From: an uncultured Lachnospiraceae bacterium
GTDB taxonomy: Bacteria > Bacillota > Clostridia > Lachnospirales > Lachnospiraceae
NCBI GenBank assembly: GCA_910588895.1
Contig: CAJUSS010000037.1
Span: forward strand, 1-26,244
Reading direction: 5' to 3'
Length of the DNA stretch: 26,244 nucleotides
In this document: positions 8,662-15,986 of the stretch, one piece after another
Numbering within the stretch: position 1 is the stretch's first letter
Layout: the number at the start of each line of letters is the position of its first letter
Program-made: the position numbers and the translations under genes
The notes under the pieces: model-generated
Told to the model about the DNA's origin: nothing
Databases searched by the model: none
What the model saw: only the letters and a program-made list of their open reading frames with translations

Positions 8662-8690
8662 AGTATAGCATATATATGTCGATCATGCAA
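8662..8690 (-). promoter_or_regulatory. Promoter of the ROK/sugar ABC operon
   Basis: On the minus strand TTGCAT (8685-8690) and TATACT (8662-8667) are 17 bases apart, and TGC directly precedes the -10 box (extended -10). The predicted start is near 8655, about 46 bases before the GTG. No other promoter-like sequence of this quality was seen within the operon. Confidence 0.75.
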
Positions 8691-8951
8691 GTGCTATTTT
8701 TTATTTTTTTGACAGATCTGACAGATCGGTCACGGCCCACACATGCGCCAGAGGGTTTTATGACAGAGGGATGTGGCATCGGGTCCGCTGCGTCCGGGGC
8801 ATCCGCTATGTTCTCTCTAGAGACAGGATGCCCCATAGCACGCCGATATCCAGCAGCGTAGGGAGGCCCCCTTGGCCAACCTGTGAAAAGTTACACAGAT
8901 CTTGCATCCCCGGAGGGTTTTGTTTCATAGGACGTACTTTCCTAATTAAGC
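8691..8951. other. Intergenic region without a supported gene
   Basis: This gap lies between the ROK promoter and the TRAP locus terminator. It holds a 9-bp perfect inverted repeat, GGGGCATCC (8796-8804) and GGATGCCCC (8826-8834), whose loop contains a shorter TCTC/GAGA pairing. A second pair, GCTATG (8805-8810) and CATAGC (8834-8839), would compete with it. On the minus strand an ORF of 40 codons (8806-8928, starting MKQNPPGMQDL) has a weak AGGAAAG upstream and no recognisable family. I see no confident function here. Confidence 0.4.
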
Positions 8952-8996
8952 AAAAAACAGCCATAGCCCCCGACCATGCCGGTGACCATGACTGTT
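8952..8996 (-). terminator. Intrinsic terminator of the TRAP locus
   Basis: On the minus strand AACAGTCATGGTC (8984-8996) pairs with GGCTATGGCTGTT (8956-8968) over 13 positions, three of them G-U, around a 15-base loop, and runs into a six-T tract (8952-8957). It lies about 50 bases after the DctP stop codon. Confidence 0.75.
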
Positions 8997-9044
8997 CTGT
9001 TTTTACTCCATCCGGTGTTTCTGCCCCACAGCATATACGCTCTT

Positions 9045-10069
9045 TCACGGCGCTCTGCCGCTGTCTGCCTCTGTGATCTCTTGGATGATGTCCATATAGC
9101 CGCTGCAATACTCGTCGCAGACGGGCATCATGGCTTCGCGGAAGCGGGCTTTTTCTTCCGGGGACAGTTCTATGATCTGGCATCCGGCCTGGCGCATCCG
9201 CTCTTCGGACTGGCGGCTCCTTTCCTCCCACAGTTTTCTTTCATAGACCGCAGATTCTCTGGCACATTCCAGGATGACCGCCTGCTGCTCCGCAGGTAAC
9301 CGCTCCCAGGTGGCCTCTGCCATGATCTGCATCTCCGGCACACGAGTGTGCTCGTCGATCGTGTAATAGGGAGCTGCCTCGTAATGCCGCATGGGATCAT
9401 AGGAAGGCCAGTTATTTTCCGCCGCGTCGATGAGCCCGGTCTCCAGCGCCGAGTACACCTGGCTGTGATCCATAGGCACTGCAGATGCACCCATGGCCTC
9501 CACCATCGCCTTCATCAGATCCGAGTCCTGGACCCGGATCCGCATCCCCTCCACATCCTCCAGAGTCTCGATCGGCTTTGAAGCGCTGTAGAAATCCCGC
9601 GCCCCGGCGTCATACCAGGATAAGGCCACCAGCCCGGGATCCTCCAGGGTATGGAAAAACAGATCTCCCACCGGCCCCTCTAATACCTCCCACATATGGT
9701 CTGCCCCCGTATACAGATAAGGCATCTGCAGGACGTTGAGCTCCTGGATGAACTGGGCCAGGGATCTCAAGGAGACCCTGGCAAAGTCGATCCCGCCAAA
9801 CTGCATCTGGGCGATCGTGCTCTGTTCCTCTCCCAGTGTCCCTCCCGCATTGACCAGGATCTCCACCTTGCCCTCCGTCCGCTCATAGACCAGACGGGCA
9901 AAGAGGTAAGCCCCCTGGGTCGTGGATAGTCCTCCGGCTGGTTTTACGCATAGGTCAGCACAAACTCCGGGCTGGGGGGATCCGGTGCTTTCTCCCCGGA
10001 AAGCACACAGGCCCCCAGGATAGCTGCTCCGATCAGAGTGGCCAGTACGGCTCCCCCTCTCTTCAACAC
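9045..10069 (-). pseudogene. dctP: TRAP transporter solute-binding protein DctP, broken by a stop codon and a frameshift
   Basis: The gene begins at a GTG (10069) or TTG (10066) with a lipoprotein signal, LKRGGAVLATLIGAAILGAC, then EFVLTYA. The next codon is TAA at 9944-9946, where the family normally has Glu (YAENQPEDYP). About 20 bases later, near 9921-9925, one base is missing, so the remaining 270 or so residues continue in another frame to 9045. That part is a normal DctP, with segments such as LPAEQQAVILECA and MRIRVQDSDLMKAMVEAMGA. TRAP DctP proteins capture organic acids outside the cell for DctQM. With two independent lesions it should yield no functional product. A run of eight G lies between the ribosome site and the start. 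Confidence 0.88.
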
Positions 10070-10136
10070 ACCCCCCCCTCTCCTACAGACGATCCCCCGG
10101 TCGGTCAGGCAAATGCCGCGATGGTCTGTCCGGTCA

Positions 10137-11330
10137 TCACAAGCCTGCCTGTACCATCTGCGGCAGCCACAGGCTGATCGCCGGCACAAAGGTGATCAAG
10201 AGCAGGGTGACGATCATGCATTTATAGAATGGCAGCGTGGCCTTCACCACCCGCTCCATAGGTACCTTTGACACAGCAGAACCGATGAACAGCACTGCGC
10301 CCACCGGCGGGGTCAAAAGACCGATACCGCAGTTCAAGACCATCATGATCCCGAATTGGATCGGATCGCTTCCGATCGAAACAGCGATCGGAAGCAGGAT
10401 CGGCGTAGCGATCAGGATGATGGGAGCCATATCCATGATGCAGCCCAGCACCAGGATGATCAGGTTCAAGAGCAGTGCCAGCACGATCGCCAGCGTATCC
10501 ACACATTCCCCGATGACCCGCCACACACCCTTCCAGTCTAAGCCTCTATAGATGAACACGCTGACCAGGAGACTGTAGATCACCGCGATGACTGCGGATC
10601 CCGTGGCAGTGAACTTGCCCCCCACCACACCACAGACCACGATCAGGATCGCCGCCAAGGCCCAGAAGGATATCAAGATCTGCCGAAACAGGTTCTTGAT
10701 GCTGAACTTCTCTCCCTTTGGATAACCTCGCTTCAGCGAGATGATATATGAGCCGATCATCAGCGACAGCGCTAAGAACGCCCCCGGGATATATCCGGCC
10801 AAAAACAGGCTGCCTACCGACAGACTCCCGGCCGTGGTGGCATAGATGACCATATTGTGGCTTGGCGGCACTAAAAGGCCCTCGCAGGAAGAGGTGATGG
10901 TCACCGCCGTGGAAAAATCATCGTCATAGCCCTGGTCCACCATCATCGGGATCAAGATCGATCCTAAAGATGCCGTATCTGCCGCCGCGGAGCCGGAGAT
11001 CCCGCCGAAAAAGTAGGATGCCACGATATTGACCATGGCCATGCCGCCCCGCATCCAGCCCACACAGGCATTTGCCAGGGCGATCAGCTTTTCCGAGATG
11101 CCGCCGGAGCCCATCAGGCACCCCATAGTGATAAAAAAGGGGACCGCCATCAGACTGAAAGAGCTGATGCCCTTCACCATCTGCTGACAGATGGTATTTA
11201 ACGGCAGCCCCTGGGACAGCAGGCAGAACATGGAAGAAAGCGCCACGGCGTAGGCGATCGGGAACCGCAGGAGTACCATGACAAAAAAGCTCCCCAGCAG
11301 GATGGCGATCGCCATCGTATCTATACTCAT
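10137..11330 (-). CDS. dctM: TRAP transporter large permease DctM, internally shortened
   Basis: An open 397-residue frame clearly homologous to DctM, the large sodium/substrate-translocating subunit, with many membrane helices and hallmark segments FFGGISGSAAADTASLGSIL and MVLNCGIGLLTPPVGAVLF. The family is usually about 425-430 residues. The deficit maps to near residue 279 (about 10470-10496), where ECVDT runs straight into LAIVLALLLNLIILVLGC. The usual segment with one helix plus a loop is missing. The loss is in frame, so the ORF stays open, but the topology should be disrupted. The start overlaps the DctQ stop as ATGA. Given its decayed neighbours it is probably non-functional. Confidence 0.85.
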   Translation of the reverse strand: MSIDTMAIAILLGSFFVMVLLRFPIAYAVALSSMFCLLSQGLPLNTICQQMVKGISSFSLMAVPFFITMGCLMGSGGISEKLIALANACVGWMRGGMAMVNIVASYFFGGISGSAAADTASLGSILIPMMVDQGYDDDFSTAVTITSSCEGLLVPPSHNMVIYATTAGSLSVGSLFLAGYIPGAFLALSLMIGSYIISLKRGYPKGEKFSIKNLFRQILISFWALAAILIVVCGVVGGKFTATGSAVIAVIYSLLVSVFIYRGLDWKGVWRVIGECVDTLAIVLALLLNLIILVLGCIMDMAPIILIATPILLPIAVSIGSDPIQFGIMMVLNCGIGLLTPPVGAVLFIGSAVSKVPMERVVKATLPFYKCMIVTLLLITFVPAISLWLPQMVQAGL

Positions 11331-11620
11331 ACCTCCACCTCCTCTTTCAGGAGCAGTCCCTTCACATGCCCGTAAAGAGCCTCCAGCTCAAAGATCAGCA
11401 TCGCCACCCCGGCCAAAGGGACCGGAAAATACATCCCGAAACGGGACACCTTAGGCATGCTCACATAATTCCCCTTGGCTCCCAGACCTGTGGCATACCG
11501 CCATCCCACCACGATCATGATCATGGCCAAGGCCAGGACCGCCCCGTCTGCCAAGATATCCAGAGTCTTTACCAATCCTTTGGGAAGGTAGGGATCTAGA
11601 GCCGTCATGCGGATATTCAT
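11327..11620 (-). pseudogene. dctQ: TRAP transporter small permease DctQ, 5' truncated
   Basis: The frame encodes about 97 residues matching the C-terminal two thirds of DctQ (LVKTLDILADGAVLALAMIM, then FPVPLAGVAMLIFELEALYG), a membrane protein normally around 160-170 residues. The first one or two helices are missing. Immediately upstream the sequence changes, in another frame, into the middle of a DctP gene (junction near 11612-11620). A deletion has therefore joined dctP to dctQ. The ATG at 11620 has no convincing ribosome site. It ends by overlapping dctM. Confidence 0.82.
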
Positions 11621-12389
11621 CCGCCAGGTCGCTGTTCGCGAAATCCCAATAATGCTCCCGACTCACAAAGGTATAGGGCAGGGACAGGAGCATGGACTTC
11701 TGCCCGCCGTAGCTGGTCAGGGCAAAGGCCGAGATCCTGGACATATCGATGGTCCCGCCGCCCATCATCGTATCCAGCACGTCATTTTCCGAACCCAGCA
11801 CACCGCTGGCCTGGACGTCAATGGTGATCTTACCATCAGAAAGCTCCTCCACCTTAGACTTAAAGTCGCTGGCCATCTGGCCTACGATCGGATCCAGCGG
11901 ATCGACCTCCGCGTAGATCAGGGTCACCTCCGGCATGCTGGCTGTATCATAAGCGCCTGCGGCTCCGCCTCCCGATCCCGCCGTGCCTTCTCCCTGCCTG
12001 CTCCGTCTCTCCCGATCGCCGGCAAGACGGATCGCCTCCTCCAGGACCAGCATCAGCTCCCCTTCGTCGCAGGGCTTCAACAGATAGTCCAGAGCACGGA
12101 CCGTGATCGCCTTTCTGGCGTAGGCAAATTCGTCGAATGCGGTAAGGAAGATGATGCTGCACCAGGGGTCAGCCTGCCGGATCTGCCTGGCTGCCTCGAT
12201 CCCATCGATCCCCGGCATCTTGATATCCAGGATGGCGATCTGGATCTTCTCTCGGACAAACACCTCCAGCGCCTCTCTCCCATTCTCTGCCTGAAAGATC
12301 TCACACCTATCCCTTAGATTCCGGTCCAGCACCTGATATAAGATCAACCTTTCGATCCTCTCATCATCTGCGATCAGTATCCGATACAT
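11451..12389 (-). pseudogene. Response-regulator receiver domain fused to a DctP fragment and out-of-frame DctQ
   Basis: This 312-codon ORF is a deletion chimera. Residues 1-118 are a complete receiver domain (D8, D9, phospho-acceptor D55 in AILDIKMPG, T83, K105), as in YesN-type regulators, but no AraC DNA-binding domain follows. From about residue 132 the sequence is a lipoprotein linker and the first half of a TRAP DctP protein (MPEVTLIYAEVDPLDPIVGQ up to YWDFANSDLADE, about 11616-11996), without its signal peptide. Residues after about 258 are the DctQ gene read in the wrong frame. The start at 12389 overlaps the kinase gene by 26 bases, as in a normal two-component pair. The product may be expressed but cannot act as a regulator or an exported binding protein. 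Confidence 0.85.
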
Positions 12390-13288
12390 CCTGTCTCTCT
12401 CCCTCCTCCCTCTCCTGGGGTATCCACATCTGCACCACGGTCCCCCGTCCCGGCGTGCTCACGATCCGCACCTGCCCGCCCTTGTACATGGTATGTACCC
12501 GCCTATAGATATTCCCCAGTCCGATCCCTGTCTTCGAGGTCCGTCTCCCTTTTTCACAGCTCTCCTCCAAGGCCTGGCACAGCTCCTCATACCGTTCCCG
12601 GCTCATACCTGCTCCCGTATCCGCCACGGAGATGACCGCATTTTCCACCAGCGGCTGTAAGGTAAAGGCTGGGATCATCACGGCCCCCCTGATCCAGCTC
12701 CAGCTGGCTGCCGTAGACCACTCTCCCGCCAAAACACATCTGCTGGATGAACATATAGTCCTCGACCACCTTCAACTCCCGCTCCAGCATGACCACCTGC
12801 TCGGACATCTTTAGATCGTACCGGAACAAGCTGCCCAGACTGTCGATCATCCGCCCCGTGGTCTCTGCCGTCTCCAGTCTGGCCATCCCCAGGACCTGGT
12901 CCCGGCGGATGGTGTAGTTTTCATATCCGTTCTTCACATTCCAGGTCCTGGCGTAGCGTTCACTGCCGATCTGCCCATAGTCAAAGGGCAGGGCCACCAG
13001 GCATCGCTCCGAACGGACGCAGGAGAGGCGATAGGCCTCCCCGTTCTCCTCGCTCCTGTCCCGCACATAGGCGGCAAAGGCCTCCGTCTCCAGCTCCATA
13101 GCCTCCTGCATATCATTGCAGCGGGAATCATCATCTAAGATCCGGTCGAAGCTTTGCACCACAAGATCCATGGCCACGATATCGGACACCCCGGAAAGCC
13201 CCATGACAAAAACGATCATAACGGCAAAAATGCCTAATTTCTTCTTTAAAGAGATCCCCATCCAAAGTTTTCTGGCTCTTTCCTTCAT
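12364..13288 (-). pseudogene. YesM/LytS-type sensor histidine kinase, multiply disrupted
   Basis: Starts MKERARKLWMGISLKKKLGI with a first membrane helix and an extracellular segment. Around residue 134 (about 12886) it jumps to MARLETAETTGRMIDSL, which in this family lies just after the phospho-acceptor box NPHFLFNT. The second helix, HAMP region and catalytic histidine are therefore missing. A frameshift occurs at a six-G run (12684-12689): the first frame ends after YGSQLELD, and the ATPase region continues in another frame from VMIPAFTLQPLVENAV. A third, in-frame loss of about 20 residues lies at 12631-12636, between LVENAV and ISVADTGAGM. The G box TGIGLGNIYRRVHTMY is intact. It cannot work as a kinase. 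Confidence 0.85.
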
Positions 13289-13395
13289 CTGCTGCCCCTT
13301 TCCGGTGCGTTCACGCTCCTCCCGCCCGCTCTTTTGTATCCTCCCTGCCGCAGCCCGCCGGCTTTTGTGTGCCTTGGCCCACAGGCCAGCCGGCT

Positions 13396-14568
13396 CTACA
13401 GGTTCATATCCCGTATGTAAAAAGCCACCTGATAAGGGAACAGGTCTTCGGCTGTCTTCAGCTCGTTATCCAGCAGCCGTTTGATGTTCTGGACCCGGTA
13501 ATTGACGGTGTTCCGATGGGTGAAGGTGGCCGCTGCCACCCCGATCAGGCTGCGGTCGTTCTCGATGTAGCTGCGCAGGGTCTCCAGGTAATTGGCATGG
13601 TGCTGCTCATCGTATTCTACCAAAGGCCCCAGCATCTGGGCTTCATAGCTTTTTAGGATCGCCGCGTCATCAGAGGCAAAGAGGATCTTGAAAAACCCCA
13701 TCTCATCAAAATCCACTACCTTCTGCTTTGTCTGAAAGGCCATCTTCGCGGCGATCCTGGCTCGCCTAAAGGCCAGCCGCAGGTCGTAGATGCTCTGCAC
13801 CTCCGGCCCCAGGCCAAGGCTCAGCTTCTTCCTCTGGATAAAATAGGAAAACTGTTCCAGGATCTGCTGGGTCAGCTCATCGGCAGAGCCTGCGGGGAAA
13901 TTGTTCACCATCAGGGCATAGCAGTCGTCAAATTCGATGATCAGGTAGGGGATCTGGATCTTTTTCCCATTTTGCCAGAGGCCGAAGATATTCTCCAGCT
14001 TTAACATGGCCTGGAGGAAGGCCGTGGTCTCCTCCACCCCATAGCTGATCCGGATACAGAAGATCCTGAAGGTCCCCTCTGCATCGAAACGGGGCTGGAT
14101 CTGAGAGAGGAAGGCATCGGTCACCTCCCGCCCCCGCATGATGTTCTTGAACAGGATCCCCACCTCCTGCTCCTTCTGGTTCCTCCGCATGATCCGCATG
14201 CAGAAATCCTGGATCAGGCGGGTGATCGAGATCTCCCAGGGCATGATGAGGAGCGGGAACTGCTCGATCTCACACCACTCGATCACCTCCCGGGGGATCT
14301 GATCGATGTACATACCGGTATTGATGATGATCCCGGTACAGTCCGACTTCTTCATAGCGGAGACCACATGCAGGAGCCAATCCGGTTCCTTGGCCTTGAT
14401 CCCGGTGGTCACCGCCAGCTCCTGGCCGGAAAAACGGTTGATGATCGTCTCGTCCTCCAGCATGTGGACCCAGCCCACCACATGGTTCAGACCCCCTTTT
14501 CCAGCTAAGAGCTGGAGCTTGTAGATCTCATGTGTCTTCTCGTAGATCTCCCAGAAACGTACTGCCAT
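13396..14568 (-). CDS. PucR-family transcriptional regulator
   Basis: A 390-residue protein. The N-terminal PucR (purine catabolism regulator-like) domain spans roughly residues 1-130, with LQLLAGKGGLNHVVGWVHML and FPLLIMPWEISITRLIQDFC. A GGDEF-related/CdaR-like middle region follows. The C-terminus is an HTH_30 domain with LIGVAAATFTHRNTVNYRVQ. The start at 14568 is chosen because AAGGAGG precedes it and the family begins there; the in-frame extension to 14691 is unlike the family. Members are often activators of catabolic or transport genes. Here it lies upstream of, and reads toward, the decayed kinase/TRAP locus and diverges from a small ORF, with inverted repeats in the shared control region. 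It appears intact. Confidence 0.92.
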   Translation of the reverse strand: MAVRFWEIYEKTHEIYKLQLLAGKGGLNHVVGWVHMLEDETIINRFSGQELAVTTGIKAKEPDWLLHVVSAMKKSDCTGIIINTGMYIDQIPREVIEWCEIEQFPLLIMPWEISITRLIQDFCMRIMRRNQKEQEVGILFKNIMRGREVTDAFLSQIQPRFDAEGTFRIFCIRISYGVEETTAFLQAMLKLENIFGLWQNGKKIQIPYLIIEFDDCYALMVNNFPAGSADELTQQILEQFSYFIQRKKLSLGLGPEVQSIYDLRLAFRRARIAAKMAFQTKQKVVDFDEMGFFKILFASDDAAILKSYEAQMLGPLVEYDEQHHANYLETLRSYIENDRSLIGVAAATFTHRNTVNYRVQNIKRLLDNELKTAEDLFPYQVAFYIRDMNL

Positions 14569-14673
14569 CGTCTGCCTCCTTTTTTTCTCTTCGCGGACGC
14601 GGCATCCCTTCCAAGTCCCCTTCCGCCGGCTGACCGATGGAAAAAACGGGCACCGCTTCCACATTTTTAAAAA

Positions 14674-14692
14674 TATGTACTCTAGATACATA
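14674..14692. repeat. Inverted repeat TATGTA-N7-TACATA
   Basis: A perfect 6-bp inverted repeat centred on CTAG, next to an AT-rich stretch, about 105 bases upstream of the PucR start. It could be a regulator site or part of the PucR promoter region. No protein can be assigned. Confidence 0.35.
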
Positions 14693-14699
14693 CTTTGCC

Positions 14700-14721
14700 A
14701 TCTGCTTTCAGATTAGCAGAT
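14700..14721. promoter_or_regulatory. Inverted repeat ATCTGCT-N8-AGCAGAT, possible regulator site
   Basis: Perfect 7-bp arms (14700-14706 and 14715-14721) flank eight bases. The centre is about 48 bases upstream of the predicted transcription start of the divergent small ORF, a typical activator position. Binding by the adjacent PucR protein is inference. Confidence 0.4.
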
Positions 14722-14723
14722 TA

Positions 14724-14752
14724 TAGACAAAAAGTCCAGTCCGGATCATAAT
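14724..14752 (+). promoter_or_regulatory. Possible promoter of the 58-residue ORF
   Basis: TAGACA (14724-14729) and CATAAT (14747-14752) are 17 bases apart. The match is weaker than the other promoters here. The predicted start near 14759 leaves an untranslated leader of roughly 80 bases. Confidence 0.4.
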
Positions 14753-14841
14753 AGAGCTATAAAGAAACAGGTATCGGCCCGGAGAGGCCTTTACAAAAAC
14801 CAAGAAAAGCCGGACAGGAAACGGACGCGGGAGGTGTGGTC

Positions 14842-15018
14842 ATGAACGGCAAGGATATGGGATATGCTTTTGAAATGTACGGACTCTGGAGAAACGATCC
14901 CTGCCCCCAGTGGGTCAAGGGAGAGCAGTTTTATAACTGCGAGAATTTCACCTCGCTACTCATGAAGCGCGGTTTCAGCTTTGATCGGCTGTTTGGCCGC
15001 AGCAGGAATGCAGGCTAG
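14842..15018 (+). CDS. Small hypothetical protein, 58 residues
   Basis: I do not recognise this protein. It begins MNGKDMGYAFEMYGLW after GGGAGGTG, which lies about 6 bases upstream, and ends FDRLFGRSRNAG. It is charged, rich in aromatic residues, has two cysteines (DPCPQW and YNCENF) and no signal peptide or membrane segment. It diverges from the PucR gene, has a plausible promoter with an inverted repeat upstream, and is followed by a hairpin at 15083-15122. An in-frame GTG six bases earlier is a less likely start. It may be a genuine small protein or the relic of a larger gene; its reality is uncertain. Confidence 0.45.
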   Translation: MNGKDMGYAFEMYGLWRNDPCPQWVKGEQFYNCENFTSLLMKRGFSFDRLFGRSRNAG

Positions 15019-15082
15019 GATGTTTTTTCGTCTATATCGTATTGAAAGCACAAGATTCGGCGGAGAACCGGAGATAGGACAG

Positions 15083-15127
15083 GGGCGCTGTGAGACGACG
15101 GGGAGTCGGGCTTGCAGCGCCCTTTGT
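15083..15127 (+). terminator. Hairpin, possible weak terminator
   Basis: GGGCGCTG (15083-15090) pairs perfectly with CAGCGCCC (15115-15122). A short GAC/GTC stem can form in the loop, and TTTGT follows. The T tract is short, so termination would be weak. Confidence 0.4.
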
Positions 15128-15162
15128 ATGTGGGGACAGGCACATCTCAAGATAAATTTGCA

Positions 15163-15191
15163 TTGAACCGCCCCCTTATCCATGCTACAAT
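15163..15191 (+). promoter_or_regulatory. Promoter upstream of the Uma2 gene
   Basis: TTGAAC (15163-15168) and TACAAT (15186-15191) are 17 bases apart with TGC before the -10 box. The predicted start is near 15198, followed at once by GGGAGGTG (15208-15215). Confidence 0.6.
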
Positions 15192-15372
15192 AGAACTATC
15201 GACTATCCGGGAGGTGTGATCTGGGATGTATGGATACTTTGACCTCGATCATGAAAGCCTTCTTTCTTTATCCGTTCAGTCTTTTCTGAACGCATGTAAG
15301 ATATCATCGATCTCTCCCCACATGTTACGATCCACCAGAGCATATACTATGGAAAAAGAAGGGAGGCCCTCT

Positions 15373-15918
15373 ATGCCATCACCACAAAAAATGCCCTTTA
15401 CACTGGACTATATCTATTCTCTGCCGGAAGGGCAGCGCGCCGAGCTGATCGACGGACAGGTCTATGCCATGGCTCCGCCTCTGCGGATCCATCAACGGCT
15501 GATCCACCAGCTGGAACGGTACATCGGAAATCATATCGACAGCAAACACGGCAGCTGCGAGGTTTATCCCGCTCCATTTGCTGTTTTTTTAAATGCAGAT
15601 GATAAGACTTATGTGGAGCCTGATATCTCCGTCATATGCGACAGGGATAAACTGGATGTACGCGGCTGCAACGGCGCTCCCGATCAGGTGATCGAGATCG
15701 TCTCCCCCAGCACCGAACGGATGGACTATGGGATCAAGCTTTTTAAATATCGCTCTGCCGGGGTGCGGGAATACTGGATCGTCAATCCCCAAAAGCAGAC
15801 CGTCAATGTCTATGACTTTGAACATGATGAAAAGACCCGCCAATATGACTTTGATGAGCCGATCGCTTCCTGTATCTATCCAGATCTAAGCGTTACCATA
15901 GCTGATCTGCTCAAATAG
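15373..15918 (+). CDS. Uma2 family (DUF820) putative endonuclease
   Basis: A 181-residue protein of the Uma2/DUF820 family, a PD-(D/E)xK nuclease fold widespread in cyanobacteria and Lachnospiraceae. Its biological role is unsettled. Family signatures are LPEGQRAELIDGQVYAMAPP at the N-terminus, the acidic residues of YVEPDISVICD, the core QVIEIVSPST, the lysine in YGIKLFKYR and VREYWIVNP. The start at 15373 follows GGGAGG and gives the usual family length. The same frame is open back to an ATG at 15226, only about 28 bases from the predicted transcription start and also near a ribosome-like site, so a 49-residue N-terminal extension cannot be excluded. It converges on the dehydratase gene. 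Confidence 0.88.
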   Translation: MPSPQKMPFTLDYIYSLPEGQRAELIDGQVYAMAPPLRIHQRLIHQLERYIGNHIDSKHGSCEVYPAPFAVFLNADDKTYVEPDISVICDRDKLDVRGCNGAPDQVIEIVSPSTERMDYGIKLFKYRSAGVREYWIVNPQKQTVNVYDFEHDEKTRQYDFDEPIASCIYPDLSVTIADLLK

Positions 15919-15941
15919 CAGATCGGATCCATGCCGATCTG
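15904..15941. repeat. Two overlapping, mutually exclusive hairpins at the Uma2 stop codon
   Basis: GATCTGCT (15904-15911) pairs with AGCAGATC (15917-15924), or alternatively CAGATCGG (15919-15926) pairs with CCGATCTG (15934-15941). Both stems are perfect 8-bp pairs sharing the middle strand. No T tract follows on either strand. It lies in the convergent gap and may slow or end transcription from both sides, which is inference. Confidence 0.45.
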
Positions 15942-15986
15942 AGCGATCACTGGAAGGGGCATCCGTGTGGTGTTTTTACCACTCTG

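Noticed and set aside
8806..8928. A 40-codon minus-strand ORF after the TRAP terminator
   Set aside because: Only a weak ribosome site, no promoter and no family. It is recorded within the intergenic entry rather than as a gene.
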